A stretch of 35,889 nt of DNA from Pseudomonas synxantha (GTDB lineage: Bacteria; Pseudomonadota; Gammaproteobacteria; Pseudomonadales; Pseudomonadaceae). The notes under the pieces were generated by a model that saw nothing but the letters and a program-made list of their open reading frames with translations, ran no database searches and was not told where the DNA came from. A program made the position numbers and the translations under genes. Numbering within the stretch: position 1 is the stretch's first letter; the number at the start of each line of letters is the position of its first letter. This document shows positions 12,786 to 21,806 of this stretch, in pieces. The DNA is taken from assembly GCA_945874835.1 (NCBI GenBank), contig CAMCJM010000009.1:1-35889 (forward strand), in the 5' to 3' direction.

Positions 12786-13097
12786 TCAGCCTTGGTGGCG
12801 CTTCACGTTTGACAGGTTCTTGTTGGCCTTAGGGTTTTTGCGATAGATCAGTGCCATTTTACCGATCACTTGCACGGTTTCGGCTTTGCCGGCTTTGCAC
12901 AGTTCGCTAATGGCGGCCAAACGATCTTCCCGCTCAATGATGCGCAATTGCACTTTAATCAGTTCATGATCGCTCAGTGCACGCTCCAGTTCGGCGAGCA
13001 CACCTTCGGTCAAACCATTGTCAGCCACGATCAATACAGGCTTTAGGTGGTGGCCGATAGATTTGAATTGTTTCTTCTGCTCTTGAGTGAGCGGCAT
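12786..13097 (-). CDS. yhbY: Ribosome-assembly RNA-binding protein YhbY
   Basis: A 103-residue single CRM-domain (CRS1/YhbY) protein. It shows the family pattern LTQEQKKQFKSIGHHLKPV, VADNGLTEGVLAELERAL, and HELIKVQL, then IGKMALIYRKNP (the GxxxxxYR-type motif). YhbY binds pre-50S particles in E. coli. ATG 13097 has AGGAA upstream at about 10 nt. The C-terminus is lysine/arginine-rich (KANKNLSNVKRHQG). It is transcribed divergently from rlmE, with a 103-bp shared promoter region, as is usual in gammaproteobacteria. Confidence 0.94.
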   Translation of the reverse strand: MPLTQEQKKQFKSIGHHLKPVLIVADNGLTEGVLAELERALSDHELIKVQLRIIEREDRLAAISELCKAGKAETVQVIGKMALIYRKNPKANKNLSNVKRHQG

Positions 13098-13200
13098 AAT
13101 CTGATTCCTGCATTTAATCTGATAAAAAACGGCGATTAGTTTACCCGAGCGTCTTCGGGACCGCCCAGATATTCATGCGTTACACAGTTCGAGGTATTGC

Positions 13201-13824
13201 GTGGCCCGTTCCAAGACCAGTCAAGGTTGGCTGAAAGAGCACTTCAACGACCCCTACGTCAAAATGGCGCAAAAGGATGGTTATCGTTCGCGCGCCAGTT
13301 ACAAGCTGCTTGAGATTCAGGAGAAGGATCGCATCCTTAGGCCTGGCATCACTGTAGTCGATCTTGGCGCTGCACCTGGTGGTTGGTCTCAGGTCACCAG
13401 TCGAGTGATTGGCGATAAGGGGCGGTTGATCGCGTCCGATATTCTGGAGATGGACAGCATTCCCGATGTCAATTTCATTCAGGGTGACTTTATCGACGAT
13501 GCGGTGTTCGCACAGATCCTCGAGGCCATCGGTAATCAGCCGGTAGACCTTGTGATTTCCGACATGGCCCCCAATATGAGTGGGGTAAGGGAGTCGGATC
13601 AGCCTCGGGCGATGTACCTCTGTGAGTTGGCGCTGGATTTGTCGTCTCGAGTGTTGCGGCCGGGCGGTGATTTTCTGATCAAGATTTTCCAGGGTGAAGG
13701 TTTCGATCTTTACCACAAGCAGGTGCGGCAGATGTTCGACAAGGTGCAGATGCGCAAGCCGCTTTCTTCACGTGATCGCTCGCGTGAGCAATACATGCTC
13801 GCGCGTGGTTTTCGCGGTGTTTGA
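13201..13824 (+). CDS. rlmE: 23S rRNA (uridine-2'-O) methyltransferase RlmE (FtsJ/RrmJ)
   Basis: RlmE methylates the 2'-OH of U2552 in the 23S rRNA A-loop, a late 50S assembly step. The 207-residue protein has a Rossmann methyltransferase fold with the SAM motif [14 protein letters not shown] and the K-D-K-E catalytic set: K35 (SYKLLE), D in [12 protein letters not shown] in [11 protein letters not shown] and E in RSREQYML. Start is GTG 13201, with GAGG at 13191-13194. It sits upstream of ftsH as in E. coli, but a 173-bp gap separates the two here. Confidence 0.97.
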   Translation: MARSKTSQGWLKEHFNDPYVKMAQKDGYRSRASYKLLEIQEKDRILRPGITVVDLGAAPGGWSQVTSRVIGDKGRLIASDILEMDSIPDVNFIQGDFIDDAVFAQILEAIGNQPVDLVISDMAPNMSGVRESDQPRAMYLCELALDLSSRVLRPGGDFLIKIFQGEGFDLYHKQVRQMFDKVQMRKPLSSRDRSREQYMLARGFRGV

Positions 13825-13997
13825 AGCCTGTTGAGTCGCGTTGCGAATTGTTTTGCGCATACGCGGGCTTAGAGCAAATAAAGGGTTACAGACGGTGCCT
13901 GCCAGGCGTAGGCGTTGTGTAGTAAGTTAGACCGGTACATAACTGGTCGTCATGCGAAGTGCGCTTCAGCAAGGGGCCTGCTTCAGAGGGTAGTAAA

Positions 13998-15926
13998 TTG
14001 AACGACATGGCAAAGAATCTGGTCCTGTGGTTGATCATCGCAGCCGTTTTGGTAACGGTGATGAACAATTTTTCCAGCCCGAGTGAGACGAACAAGCTCA
14101 ATTACTCGCAGTTCATCCAGCAGGTCCAGGATGGCGGTGTCAAGCGAGTGACGGTCGATGGTTTTATTATCAGCGGTACACGCACTGATGGCTCGTCGTT
14201 CGAGACCGTGCGGCCTGCGATTCAGGACAATGGCCTGATCAAAGATCTGATGGACAATAACGTCGAGATCGTTGGCAAGCAGCCTGAGCAACAGAGCATT
14301 TGGACGCAGTTGCTGGTGGCCAGCTTCCCGATTCTGGTGATCATTGCTGTCTTTATGTTCTTTATGCGCCAGATGCAAGGTGGTGCAGGTGGCAAGGGTG
14401 GGCCGATGAACTTCGGTAAATCCAAGGCGCGCTTGCTTTCCGAAGACCAGGTCAAGACAACTTTTGCTGACGTTGCCGGTTGCGACGAAGCCAAAGAGGA
14501 AGTCGGTGAGTTGGTTGAGTTTCTGCGTGATCCGGGCAAGTTCCAGCGTCTCGGTGGTCGCATACCGCGTGGCGTGCTGATGGTTGGCTCACCAGGTACC
14601 GGTAAAACATTGCTTGCCAAGGCTGTTGCCGGTGAAGCCAAGGTGCCGTTCTTCACCATTTCAGGTTCGGATTTCGTGGAAATGTTCGTCGGTGTCGGTG
14701 CATCCCGTGTGCGTGACATGTTCGAGCAGGCCAAGAAACACGCGCCCTGCATCATCTTTATCGATGAGATCGACGCTGTGGGTCGTCATCGTGGTGCGGG
14801 TATGGGCGGTGGTCACGACGAGCGCGAGCAAACACTCAACCAGTTGCTGGTTGAGATGGATGGTTTTGAAATGAATGACGGCATCATCGTGATCGCCGCC
14901 ACCAACCGTCCGGATGTGCTCGACCCTGCGCTGCTTCGTCCGGGCCGCTTCGACCGTCAGGTCGTAGTCGGCTTGCCAGACATTCGCGGTCGCGAGCAGA
15001 TTCTCAACGTCCACATGCGCAAAGTGCCCATGGGCGAAGATGTTGCCCCGGCCGTTATTGCTCGTGGTACGCCAGGGTTCTCTGGTGCTGATCTGGCCAA
15101 CCTGGTCAACGAGGCGTCACTGTTTGCTGCGCGTGCGGGTAAGCGCGTAGTGGAGATGAAAGAGTTCGAGTTGGCTAAAGACAAGATCATGATGGGCGCT
15201 GAGCGTAAAACCATGGTCATGTCCGACAAAGAGAAGCTGAACACCGCTTATCATGAGGCGGGCCATGCCATCGTGGGTCGTCTGGTGCCAGAGCATGACC
15301 CTGTCTACAAAGTGTCGATCATCCCCCGTGGTCGCGCCCTGGGTGTAACCATGTTCCTGCCCGAAGAGGATCGTTACAGCCTCAGCAAGCGCGCGCTGAT
15401 CAGCCAGATTTGCTCGTTGTTCGGCGGCCGTATCGCTGAAGAAATGACGTTGGGTTTTGATGGTGTGACCACTGGTGCATCCAACGACATCATGCGTGCC
15501 ACGCAGCTTGCCAAGAACATGGTGACCAAGTGGGGTCTGTCCGAGAAGCTTGGTCCGCTGATGTATGCGGAGGAGGAAGGTGAAGTCTTCCTTGGGCGTA
15601 GTATGGGCAGCAATCAGAGCAACGTTTCTGCTGAAACCGCCAAGTTGATCGACCAGGAAGTGCGCAGCATCATTGACGAGTGCTATGGCACTGCCAAGCA
15701 GTTGCTGCAGGCAAACCGTGACAAGCTCGACGCCATGGCTGAAGCGCTGATGAAGTATGAGACCATTGATGCTGAACAAATCGACGACATCATGAAGGGC
15801 CTAGACCCGCGTGACCCCAAAGGCTGGCAGGGAAATGACAGTGGTGGTGGTGGCACGCCGACTGCGCCTGTTGCAGTAGTCGATTCTGCAGAAAAACCAA
15901 TCGGTGGCCCGGCCGCTGAACTCTAA
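13998..15926 (+). CDS. ftsH: ATP-dependent zinc metalloprotease FtsH
   Basis: FtsH is the membrane-bound hexameric protease that degrades misfolded membrane proteins and regulators such as sigma-32 and LpxC. The 642-residue protein has two N-terminal membrane segments (about residues 7-25 and 108-130) around a periplasmic domain, an AAA+ domain, a second region of homology and a zinc protease domain with HEAGH (H419, E420, H423). I favour TTG 13998 because GAGGG (13986-13990) is 7 nt upstream; ATG 14007, giving MAKNLVLW, is the alternative. The Walker A reads GSPGTGKT (197-204), with Ser198 where FtsH nearly always has proline. The C-terminus is a Gly/Pro/Ala-rich tail. folP follows 8 nt downstream. 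Confidence 0.97.
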   Translation: MNDMAKNLVLWLIIAAVLVTVMNNFSSPSETNKLNYSQFIQQVQDGGVKRVTVDGFIISGTRTDGSSFETVRPAIQDNGLIKDLMDNNVEIVGKQPEQQSIWTQLLVASFPILVIIAVFMFFMRQMQGGAGGKGGPMNFGKSKARLLSEDQVKTTFADVAGCDEAKEEVGELVEFLRDPGKFQRLGGRIPRGVLMVGSPGTGKTLLAKAVAGEAKVPFFTISGSDFVEMFVGVGASRVRDMFEQAKKHAPCIIFIDEIDAVGRHRGAGMGGGHDEREQTLNQLLVEMDGFEMNDGIIVIAATNRPDVLDPALLRPGRFDRQVVVGLPDIRGREQILNVHMRKVPMGEDVAPAVIARGTPGFSGADLANLVNEASLFAARAGKRVVEMKEFELAKDKIMMGAERKTMVMSDKEKLNTAYHEAGHAIVGRLVPEHDPVYKVSIIPRGRALGVTMFLPEEDRYSLSKRALISQICSLFGGRIAEEMTLGFDGVTTGASNDIMRATQLAKNMVTKWGLSEKLGPLMYAEEEGEVFLGRSMGSNQSNVSAETAKLIDQEVRSIIDECYGTAKQLLQANRDKLDAMAEALMKYETIDAEQIDDIMKGLDPRDPKGWQGNDSGGGGTPTAPVAVVDSAEKPIGGPAAEL

Positions 15927-15934
15927 GGTTCTTC

Positions 15935-16786
15935 ATGTCTGATGTGTCACCTTTCGGCCGGCTACCTTGTGGTAGCCGGCTTCTTGATTTAAGCCGCGCG
16001 CATGTGATGGGCATTCTTAATGTCACGCCTGACTCGTTTTCTGATGGAGGGCGTTTTGGTCAGCGTGATGCGGCTTTGCGACATGCAGAAGCCATGCTGC
16101 TTGCAGGGGCCACGCTCATTGATGTGGGTGGTGAGTCAACGCGTCCAGGTGCGCGTGCGGTGTCGCCGATTGAAGAGCTTGAGCGGGTAGCGCCGGTTGT
16201 CGAGGCTATAGCGGCTGAGCTTGATGTGATCATTTCGGTGGATACCTCGACGCCAGCGGTAATGCGCGAGGCGGCTCGCTTGGGGGCTGGGTTGATCAAT
16301 GATGTTCGCGCCCTGCAGCGCGACGGTGCCTTTGATGCGGTGCGCGATATAGGATTGCCTGTATGTCTAATGCACATGCGTGGCGAGCCCGGCAGCATGC
16401 AGGACAGTCCTCAATACGCCGATGTAGTCGCGCAAGTCGGTGATTTTTTGCTTGAGCGCATCAATGCGTGTGAGTCTGAAGGGATTGCACGTGAGCGCAT
16501 CATCCTCGATCCGGGCTTCGGCTTTGCAAAAAATCTTCAGCACAACCTCTCGCTGTTTAAGCATTTAGCGAAGCTGCATGCACTTGGCCGTCCGCTGCTG
16601 GTCGGCGTGTCGCGCAAAAGCATGATTGGCCAAGTGCTCGGGCAAGAGGTGGGCGGGCGTCTTTCTGGCAGCCTGGCATTGGCGGCATTAGGCATCAGTA
16701 TGGGTGCTCGCATACTGCGTGTTCACGATGTTGCGGAAACGGTTGATGTTGTTCGCATGATAGCTGCGGTTGAAGCAGCCGAATAA
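15935..16786 (+). CDS. folP: Dihydropteroate synthase
   Basis: FolP condenses para-aminobenzoate with dihydropterin diphosphate in folate synthesis and is the sulfonamide target. The 283-residue TIM-barrel protein has the pterin-site motifs HVMGILNVTPDSFSDGG, DVGGESTRPGA and the DPGFGFAKN loop, plus GVSRKSMIG (Lys/Ser) and RVHD near the end. The start ATG 15935 is 8 nt after the ftsH stop; SD is weak (AAGG 15925-15928 overlapping the stop). Codons 8-16 are embedded in a strong hairpin, discussed separately. It is probably co-transcribed with ftsH and glmM. Confidence 0.96.
   Translation: MSDVSPFGRLPCGSRLLDLSRAHVMGILNVTPDSFSDGGRFGQRDAALRHAEAMLLAGATLIDVGGESTRPGARAVSPIEELERVAPVVEAIAAELDVIISVDTSTPAVMREAARLGAGLINDVRALQRDGAFDAVRDIGLPVCLMHMRGEPGSMQDSPQYADVVAQVGDFLLERINACESEGIARERIILDPGFGFAKNLQHNLSLFKHLAKLHALGRPLLVGVSRKSMIGQVLGQEVGGRLSGSLALAALGISMGARILRVHDVAETVDVVRMIAAVEAAE
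15957..15980 (+). terminator. Terminator-like hairpin inside the 5' end of folP
   Basis: GCCGGCTACC (15957-15966) pairs perfectly with GGTAGCCGGC (15971-15980) around TTGT and is followed by TTCTTGATTT. It lies 31 nt after the ftsH stop but inside folP codons 8-16. It could terminate part of the ftsH transcripts or hinder early folP translation. The T-tract is imperfect. Confidence 0.55.
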
Positions 16787-16804
16787 GTTAGAAGGATTTG
16801 CGCA

Positions 16805-18142
16805 ATGAGTAGAAAATTTTTTGGCACCGATGGCATTCGTGGGCGTGTGGGCGATTTCCCAATTACCCCAGACTTTATGCTCAAGCTCGGTTGGGCTGCC
16901 GGTATGGCGTTTCGTAAGCAGGGTAAATGCCGGATTATAATTGGCAAAGACACGCGGATTTCCGGATATATGTTTGAGTCCGCGCTTGAGGCGGGGCTTT
17001 CAGCCGCGGGTGCTGATGTGATGTTGCTCGGACCCATGCCCACACCTGCCATCGCTTACCTGACGCGAATCTTTCAGGCCGATGCAGGCATTGTGATCAG
17101 TGCGTCGCACAATCCTCATCATGACAACGGCATCAAATTCTTCTCGGGTCAGGGCACAAAGTTGCCTGATGAAGTTGAAATGATGATTGAAGAGCTGCTT
17201 GATCAGCCCATGACGGTGGTGGAGTCGGATCAGCTTGGTAAGGTTTCGCGTATCAATGATGCGGCGGGGCGCTACATCGAGTTCTGTAAGAGCAGCGTGC
17301 CTAGCAGTTCAAGTTTTGCGGGTTTGAAAGTTGTAGTCGATTGCGCTCACGGCGCCGCCTATAAAGTTGCCCCGAGTGTATTTCGCGAGTTGGGCGCGCA
17401 GGTAGTTGTGTTGTCTGATCAACCTAATGGCTTGAACATCAACGACGGTTGTGGCTCAACCCATGTTGAGGCTTTGCAGGCTGAAGTTTTGGCGCAGAAG
17501 GCTGATCTGGGCATTGCATTTGATGGCGATGCTGATCGGGTGTTGATGGTCGATCACGCGGGTGTGGTGGTGGATGGCGATGAGCTGATGTTCATCATCG
17601 CCCGTGATCTGCAGGGGCGCGGCAAGTTGCAGGGTGGAGTGGTTGGCACCTTGATGAGTAACTTGGGTATGGAGTTGGCGCTGGCGGAGTTGGGTATCCC
17701 GTTTGTCCGGGCTAAAGTCGGTGACCGTTATGTCATCGCAGAGTTGTTGGCGCGCGAATGGCAGTTGGGTGGCGAGGGCTCAGGGCATCTGGTCTGCTTC
17801 CACCATACGACCACAGGGGATGCGATCATTGCGGCTTTGCAGGTTTTGATGGCACTAAAGCGTCGCGGGCAAACATTGGCTGAAGCACGGTTGGGCATGC
17901 AGAAGTGTCCGCAAGTGTTGATCAATGTTCGGTTTGCGGGTGGGCTGGATCCACTTGATCATCCGGATGTGCAAGAGGCCAGCGCGCGCGTTACAGCGCA
18001 AATGGCGGGGCGCGGGCGTGTGCTGTTGCGCAAATCTGGCACTGAGCCGCTGGTGCGCGTGATGGTTGAGGGTGAAGATGAGGTGCAGGTTCGCAGCTAT
18101 GCCAATGAATTGGCTGATGTTGTTGCGCGCGTATGTGCTTGA
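16805..18142 (+). CDS. glmM: Phosphoglucosamine mutase
   Basis: GlmM converts glucosamine-6-phosphate to glucosamine-1-phosphate for UDP-GlcNAc, hence peptidoglycan and LPS. The 445-residue protein carries the phosphoserine loop [15 protein letters not shown] with catalytic Ser101, the metal loop [12 protein letters not shown], the sugar loop GEGSGHLVC and the C-terminal phosphate-binding loop [15 protein letters not shown]. Length and motifs are standard. AAGGA about 10 nt before ATG 16805 serves as ribosome site. It follows folP after 18 nt, an order conserved in many gammaproteobacteria. Confidence 0.98.
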   Translation: MSRKFFGTDGIRGRVGDFPITPDFMLKLGWAAGMAFRKQGKCRIIIGKDTRISGYMFESALEAGLSAAGADVMLLGPMPTPAIAYLTRIFQADAGIVISASHNPHHDNGIKFFSGQGTKLPDEVEMMIEELLDQPMTVVESDQLGKVSRINDAAGRYIEFCKSSVPSSSSFAGLKVVVDCAHGAAYKVAPSVFRELGAQVVVLSDQPNGLNINDGCGSTHVEALQAEVLAQKADLGIAFDGDADRVLMVDHAGVVVDGDELMFIIARDLQGRGKLQGGVVGTLMSNLGMELALAELGIPFVRAKVGDRYVIAELLAREWQLGGEGSGHLVCFHHTTTGDAIIAALQVLMALKRRGQTLAEARLGMQKCPQVLINVRFAGGLDPLDHPDVQEASARVTAQMAGRGRVLLRKSGTEPLVRVMVEGEDEVQVRSYANELADVVARVCA

Positions 18143-18207
18143 TTTGGCTTGCCAGTCTGAAAACTGTTGGGTAACATCTGCGCCCTCTTTGACCGACGAG
18201 GTAAAGC

Positions 18208-18963
18208 ATGCGTCGCCCAATGGTTGCTGGTAACTGGAAAATGCACGGTACCCGCGCTAGCGTCGCTGAGCTGATCGACAGTCTTTGCATGCAGGTTTTG
18301 CCTGTGGGTGTGGATGTAGCGGTTTTTCCTTCCTTGCTGCATGTCTCTCAGGTAGTTGAGGCGGTGGCGGCAGGTGCTGTGATGGTCGGTGCGCAAGATT
18401 GTGCCGTGGAGTCGCAGCAGGGTGCGTTGACTGGTGAGGTTGCGTCGAGTCAGCTGCATGATGCTCGATGCGTGCTTGTGCTGGTCGGTCACTCGGAGCG
18501 AAGAATTTTGTTGGGCGAGTCTGATGATGTTGTGGTGCGCAAATTTGCCGCCGCGCAGTGCTCAGGGCTTGTTCCAGTGCTGTGTGTGGGTGAGACCCTT
18601 GCGCAGCGTCAGGCTGGCGAAACGCTTGCTGTTGTTGCTTCGCAAGTGTCCGCAGTGATTGGTGCTTTGGGTGTCGAAGTGTTTGATCGTGCTGTTATTG
18701 CCTACGAGCCGGTTTGGGCAATTGGTACGGGTCTCACTGCTTCGCCTCAGCAGGCGCAAGAGGTTCATGCGGCTATTCGCCGGTTGTTGGCCGAGAGTGA
18801 TGCGGTGCTGGCGAGTAAGGTAAGAATTTTGTATGGCGGCAGTGTTAAGGCCGTAACTGCTGCCGAGCTTTTCGGAATGCCTGATATAGATGGAGGGCTT
18901 GTGGGTGGAGCCTCTCTGAATGCGGATGAGTTCGGTGCGATCTGTCGCGCCGCAGGAAGTTAA
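18208..18963 (+). CDS. tpiA: Triosephosphate isomerase
   Basis: TpiA interconverts dihydroxyacetone phosphate and glyceraldehyde-3-phosphate. The 251-residue barrel has GNWKMHG (Asn9, Lys11), the electrophile His95 in VGHSERR, the general base Glu167 in [11 protein letters not shown] and the phosphate-binding loops YGGSVK and GLVGGASL. All catalytic residues are intact. The ribosome site GAGG lies 8 nt before ATG 18208. secG begins 4 nt after the stop, so the pair is co-transcribed. Confidence 0.98.
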   Translation: MRRPMVAGNWKMHGTRASVAELIDSLCMQVLPVGVDVAVFPSLLHVSQVVEAVAAGAVMVGAQDCAVESQQGALTGEVASSQLHDARCVLVLVGHSERRILLGESDDVVVRKFAAAQCSGLVPVLCVGETLAQRQAGETLAVVASQVSAVIGALGVEVFDRAVIAYEPVWAIGTGLTASPQQAQEVHAAIRRLLAESDAVLASKVRILYGGSVKAVTAAELFGMPDIDGGLVGGASLNADEFGAICRAAGS

Positions 18964-18967
18964 AAAA

Positions 18968-19351
18968 ATGCTGGAAACAGTCATCGTTGTACTTCATCTG
19001 CTGGGTGCTATTGCCGTTGTTGTTTTGGTTCTCCTGCAGCAAGGTAAGGGCGCTGACGCGGGCGCTTCTTTCGGTGGTGGTGCGTCCACTACTGTATTCG
19101 GCAGCCAAGGAAGTGCTACCTTTTTGAGTCGAGTTACTGCTATACTTGCAGCCGGTTTTTTCATGACTAGCTTGGGTTTGGCGTTCTTTGCTAAAGATAA
19201 AGCTGATGGTTTGGCTCAGGTTGGTTTGCCTGATCCGGCTGTCCTTGAAGTGCAACAGGCTAAGCCAGCTGTTGAGGATGTACCTGTTGTGGAAGCAGCT
19301 AAGCCGGCAGTTGATGCGGTGGACGTACCTCAGGCTCCCGAGCAGCAGTAA
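18968..19351 (+). CDS. secG: Protein translocase subunit SecG
   Basis: SecG is the small helper subunit of the SecYEG channel in the inner membrane. The 127-residue product has two membrane segments (about residues 3-23 and 52-73) joined by the conserved loop [29 protein letters not shown]. The C-terminal tail is rich in Ala, Val and Pro with an imperfect repeat ([26 protein letters not shown]). The frame extends upstream into tpiA, but ATG 18968 gives the standard [10 protein letters not shown]; its ribosome site AGGA lies in the last tpiA codons. tRNA-Leu follows 31 nt after the stop. Confidence 0.96.
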   Translation: MLETVIVVLHLLGAIAVVVLVLLQQGKGADAGASFGGGASTTVFGSQGSATFLSRVTAILAAGFFMTSLGLAFFAKDKADGLAQVGLPDPAVLEVQQAKPAVEDVPVVEAAKPAVDAVDVPQAPEQQ

Positions 19352-19382
19352 TAGCGATACGTTTTACGCTGTAAACGATTTT

Positions 19383-19468
19383 GCCGAGGTGGTGGAATTG
19401 GTAGACACGCTACCTTGAGGTGGTAGTGGCCATAGGCTGTAGGGGTTCGAGTCCCCTTCTCGGTACCA
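19383..19468 (+). tRNA. tRNA-Leu (anticodon GAG)
   Basis: An 86-nt class-II tRNA including an encoded CCA. Acceptor GCCGAGG pairs with TCTCGGT-type 3' strand (one wobble/mismatch as usual), the anticodon stem CTACC/GGTAG encloses TTGAGGT with GAG at 19417-19419, a long variable arm follows, and the T-arm is GGGGTTCGAGTCCCC. It reads CUU/CUC leucine codons. It follows secG closely and is probably processed from the same transcript. Confidence 0.97.
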
Positions 19469-19479
19469 ATTTTCAAAAT

Positions 19480-19503
19480 GGCCCGCTTAATGCGGGCCTT
19501 TTT
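19480..19503 (+). terminator. Terminator after tRNA-Leu
   Basis: GGCCCGC (19480-19486) pairs with GCGGGCC (19492-19498), loop TTAAT, followed by TTTTT. It ends the tpiA-secG-tRNA-Leu unit. Confidence 0.9.
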
Positions 19504-19519
19504 GTTGCTGGAGAGTCGA

Positions 19520-19549
19520 TTGACCCTGGTTAAGGTTCGGTCGTATAAT
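19520..19549 (+). promoter_or_regulatory. Strong sigma-70 promoter of the rimP-nusA-infB region
   Basis: TTGACC (19520-19525), an 18-bp spacer and a perfect TATAAT (19544-19549), followed by GC-rich CCGGCCCC typical of stable-RNA promoters (discriminator). Expected transcription start is about 19556, roughly 10 nt before the tRNA-like segment and 210 nt before rimP. Confidence 0.85.
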
Positions 19550-19565
19550 CCGGCCCCAGCTTTGA

Positions 19566-19639
19566 TGTGGGATTGAGCAGTAAAGTCGCTCTTCGGATTA
19601 AAGCCCGACGTTGGCTGGGTAAACCGGCCCCCGCATTGA
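19566..19639 (+). pseudogene. Initiator-tRNA-like segment (decayed or repurposed metY)
   Basis: The 74-nt segment lines up with bacterial tRNA-fMet as I remember it. The first 16 bases match at about 13 positions, the D-arm is intact (GAGC 19575-19578 with GCTC 19588-19591), four anticodon-stem pairs remain (TCGG/CCGA), the T-stem is GTTGG/CCGGC and the acceptor is TGTGGGA with CCCCGCA (six of seven pairs, one wobble). Lost are the CAU anticodon (loop ATTAAAGC, 8 nt), the TTCRA T-loop (now 9 nt), most of the variable loop and CCA (now TGA). Position 1 is T, pairing with A72, so the initiator mismatch is gone. It sits where enterobacteria carry metY. It cannot be a working tRNA; whether it is a relic or a leader structure is open. 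Confidence 0.6.
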
Positions 19640-19649
19640 ATTGCAGAGG

Positions 19650-19671
19650 AGCCCCTTGAAAGGGGCTTTTT
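19650..19671 (+). terminator. First leader terminator upstream of rimP
   Basis: AGCCCC (19650-19655) pairs with GGGGCT (19662-19667), extendable by two A-T pairs, followed by TTTTT. It lies about 115 nt after the expected start of transcription, so it would produce a short RNA containing the tRNA-like segment or regulate read-through into rimP-nusA. Confidence 0.75.
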
Positions 19672-19718
19672 GCTAGCTGGACGACAGCTTTGCCGGCCTT
19701 TAGAGGGCGGTTTGATGA

Positions 19719-19745
19719 TGGGCGATTCGCCCATTTTTTATTTTT
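19719..19745 (+). terminator. Second leader terminator upstream of rimP
   Basis: TGGGCG (19719-19724) pairs with CGCCCA (19728-19733), loop ATT, followed by TTTTTTATTTTT. It ends 22 nt before the rimP GTG. The stem is short, but the T-tract is long. Read-through is necessary for rimP expression unless another promoter exists. Confidence 0.65.
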
Positions 19746-19767
19746 ACAGCATGCGCGAGGGGGTCAG

Positions 19768-20229
19768 GTGTCGAGCAAGCTAGAACAGTTGCAGGCCTTG
19801 GTGGCTCCGGTAGTCGAGGCTCTTGGCTATCAATGCTGGGGTGTCGAGTTCCTGTCACAAGGGCGGCATTCTTTGCTGCGAATTTATATTGATAAGCAGC
19901 CTGATGGCGTGGTGATCGAAGACTGCGAGATTGTCAGTCGGCAGATCAGCGGTGTACTCGATGTCGAGGATCCGATCACTGCCGAGTACACCCTTGAGGT
20001 GTCATCGCCAGGGATGGATCGGCCGCTGTTCACGATTGAGCAGTTCGCTACTCATGCCGGCGAGCAAGTAAAAATCAAGCTGCGCTCGCCTTTTGAAGGG
20101 CGGCGCAACTTTCAGGGCCTTCTGCGCGGTGTGGAAGAACAGGACGTGGTAGTGCAGGTGGATGACCATGAGTTCCTGTTGCCGATCGACATGATCGACA
20201 AGGCCAACATTATCCCCAGGTTTGATTGA
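19768..20229 (+). CDS. rimP: Ribosome maturation factor RimP
   Basis: RimP assists 30S subunit assembly. The 153-residue product begins [21 protein letters not shown] at GTG 19768, with GAGGGG (19757-19762) just upstream; the frame is open further back, but only this start gives the known N-terminus and length. The family motif [11 protein letters not shown] lies mid-protein, followed by the C-terminal SH3-like domain. It heads the rimP-nusA-infB group, as in most bacteria. Expression must pass two leader terminators. Confidence 0.96.
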   Translation: MSSKLEQLQALVAPVVEALGYQCWGVEFLSQGRHSLLRIYIDKQPDGVVIEDCEIVSRQISGVLDVEDPITAEYTLEVSSPGMDRPLFTIEQFATHAGEQVKIKLRSPFEGRRNFQGLLRGVEEQDVVVQVDDHEFLLPIDMIDKANIIPRFD

Positions 20230-20297
20230 AGCGCGGATCCCGCGAGAGCTGCGCGGATTGCGCAGTGTCCAATGGATTGCGAAAGGCGAGGCGTACG

Positions 20298-21779
20298 ATG
20301 AGCAAAGAAGTACTGCTGGTTGTTGAGTCGGTATCCAACGAAAAGGGCGTACCGGCTAGCGTAATTTTTGAAGCGCTGGAGCTGGCTTTGGCCACTGCTA
20401 CAAAGAAGCGTTTTGAAGACGAAGTTGAGTTGCGTGTGGCGATCAATCGTCAGACCGGCAACTACGAAACATTCCGCTGCTGGACAGTGGTTGAAGAAGC
20501 TGACTTCGATGATCCAGCGCATCAGGTTACGACCGATATGCCGCGCGCCGTCGAAGCCAACGCAAAAGTGGGTGACGTTCTCGAGAAAAAGATTGACTCG
20601 ATCGAGTTCGGTCGTATCGCTGCACAAACCGCCAAGCAAGTTATTGTGCAGAAAGTCCGCGAAGCTGAGCGTGCTCAGGTGGTCGAGGCTTATCGCGAGC
20701 GTCTGGGTGAGATCATCTCCGGCACCGTGAAAAAAGTGACCCGAGACAGCGTGATCGTTGACCTGGGCAACAACGCAGAAGCCATGTTGGCGCGCGAAGA
20801 TATTATCTCCCGCGAAACTTTCCGTGTTGGTGTACGTCTGCGTGCCCTGCTTAAGGAAATTCGCACCGAGAACCGCGGCCCCCAGCTGATCCTGTCGCGT
20901 ACAGCACCTGAGATGCTGATCGAGTTGTTCCGCATCGAAGTGCCAGAAATCGCTGAAGAGCTAATCGAAGTCATGGGTGCTTCCCGTGATCCGGGTTCGC
21001 GCGCCAAGTTGGCTGTGCGCTCCAAAGACAAGCGTATTGATCCGCAAGGTGCCTGTATCGGCATGCGTGGCTCGCGCGTGCAAGCCGTTTCTGGCGAGTT
21101 GGCCGGTGAGCGTGTTGATATCGTGCTGTGGGATGACAATCCCGCTCAGTTCGTCATCAATGCCATGTCGCCTGCTGAAGTTGCCGCCATTATCGTCGAC
21201 GAAGATGCTCATGCCATGGACATCGCCGTTGCCGCTGACAACCTTGCTCAGGCCATTGGCCGTGGCGGTCAGAACGTGCGCTTGGCCAGTCAACTGACCG
21301 GCTGGACGCTTAACGTCATGACTGAGGCGGATATTCAAGCCAAGCAGCAGGCGGAAACAGGCGACATCCTGCAGCGCTTTATCGATGACCTCGAAGTCGA
21401 TGAAGAGCTTGCGCAGGTGTTGGTCGAAGAGGGCTTCACCAGCCTTGAAGAAATTGCCTACGTACCGATGGAAGAGATGCTTAGCATCAATGGCTTTGAC
21501 GAGGAGATCGTCAGCGAACTCCGCGCTCGCGCCAAAGATCGCTTGCTGACCAAAGCTATCGCTAATGAGGAAAAGCTGGCAGATGCCCACCCAGCCGAAG
21601 ACTTGCTCTCGCTAGAGGGGATGGATAAGGCGCTTGCGCATGAACTGGCAGTGCGCGGCGTTGTTAACCGCGAAGACCTGGCCGAGCAGTCGATTGATGA
21701 CCTGCTCGACATCGACGGTATCGACGCTGAGCGAGCCGGCAAGTTGATCATGGCCGCCCGAGCCCATTGGTTCGAGTAA
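20298..21779 (+). CDS. nusA: Transcription termination/antitermination factor NusA
   Basis: NusA binds RNA polymerase and nascent RNA and controls pausing, termination and antitermination. The 493-residue product has the N-terminal polymerase-binding domain (1-130), an S1 domain (about 135-200, [24 protein letters not shown] is its start), two KH domains ([14 protein letters not shown] and [13 protein letters not shown]) and two C-terminal acidic repeats ([20 protein letters not shown] and [20 protein letters not shown]), as in E. coli. The frame is open from 20226, but ATG 20298 gives the standard [16 protein letters not shown], with GGCGAGG upstream. It lies between rimP and infB. Confidence 0.98.
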   Translation: MSKEVLLVVESVSNEKGVPASVIFEALELALATATKKRFEDEVELRVAINRQTGNYETFRCWTVVEEADFDDPAHQVTTDMPRAVEANAKVGDVLEKKIDSIEFGRIAAQTAKQVIVQKVREAERAQVVEAYRERLGEIISGTVKKVTRDSVIVDLGNNAEAMLAREDIISRETFRVGVRLRALLKEIRTENRGPQLILSRTAPEMLIELFRIEVPEIAEELIEVMGASRDPGSRAKLAVRSKDKRIDPQGACIGMRGSRVQAVSGELAGERVDIVLWDDNPAQFVINAMSPAEVAAIIVDEDAHAMDIAVAADNLAQAIGRGGQNVRLASQLTGWTLNVMTEADIQAKQQAETGDILQRFIDDLEVDEELAQVLVEEGFTSLEEIAYVPMEEMLSINGFDEEIVSELRARAKDRLLTKAIANEEKLADAHPAEDLLSLEGMDKALAHELAVRGVVNREDLAEQSIDDLLDIDGIDAERAGKLIMAARAHWFE

Positions 21780-21806
21780 GCAGTTGCGGCCTGAGGAGAG
21801 AAATGC

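Noticed and set aside
19566..19639. A functional tRNA-fMet
   Set aside because: There is no CAU anticodon, the T-loop and CCA end are destroyed and base 1 pairs with base 72, so it cannot serve as an initiator tRNA; reported as tRNA-like instead.
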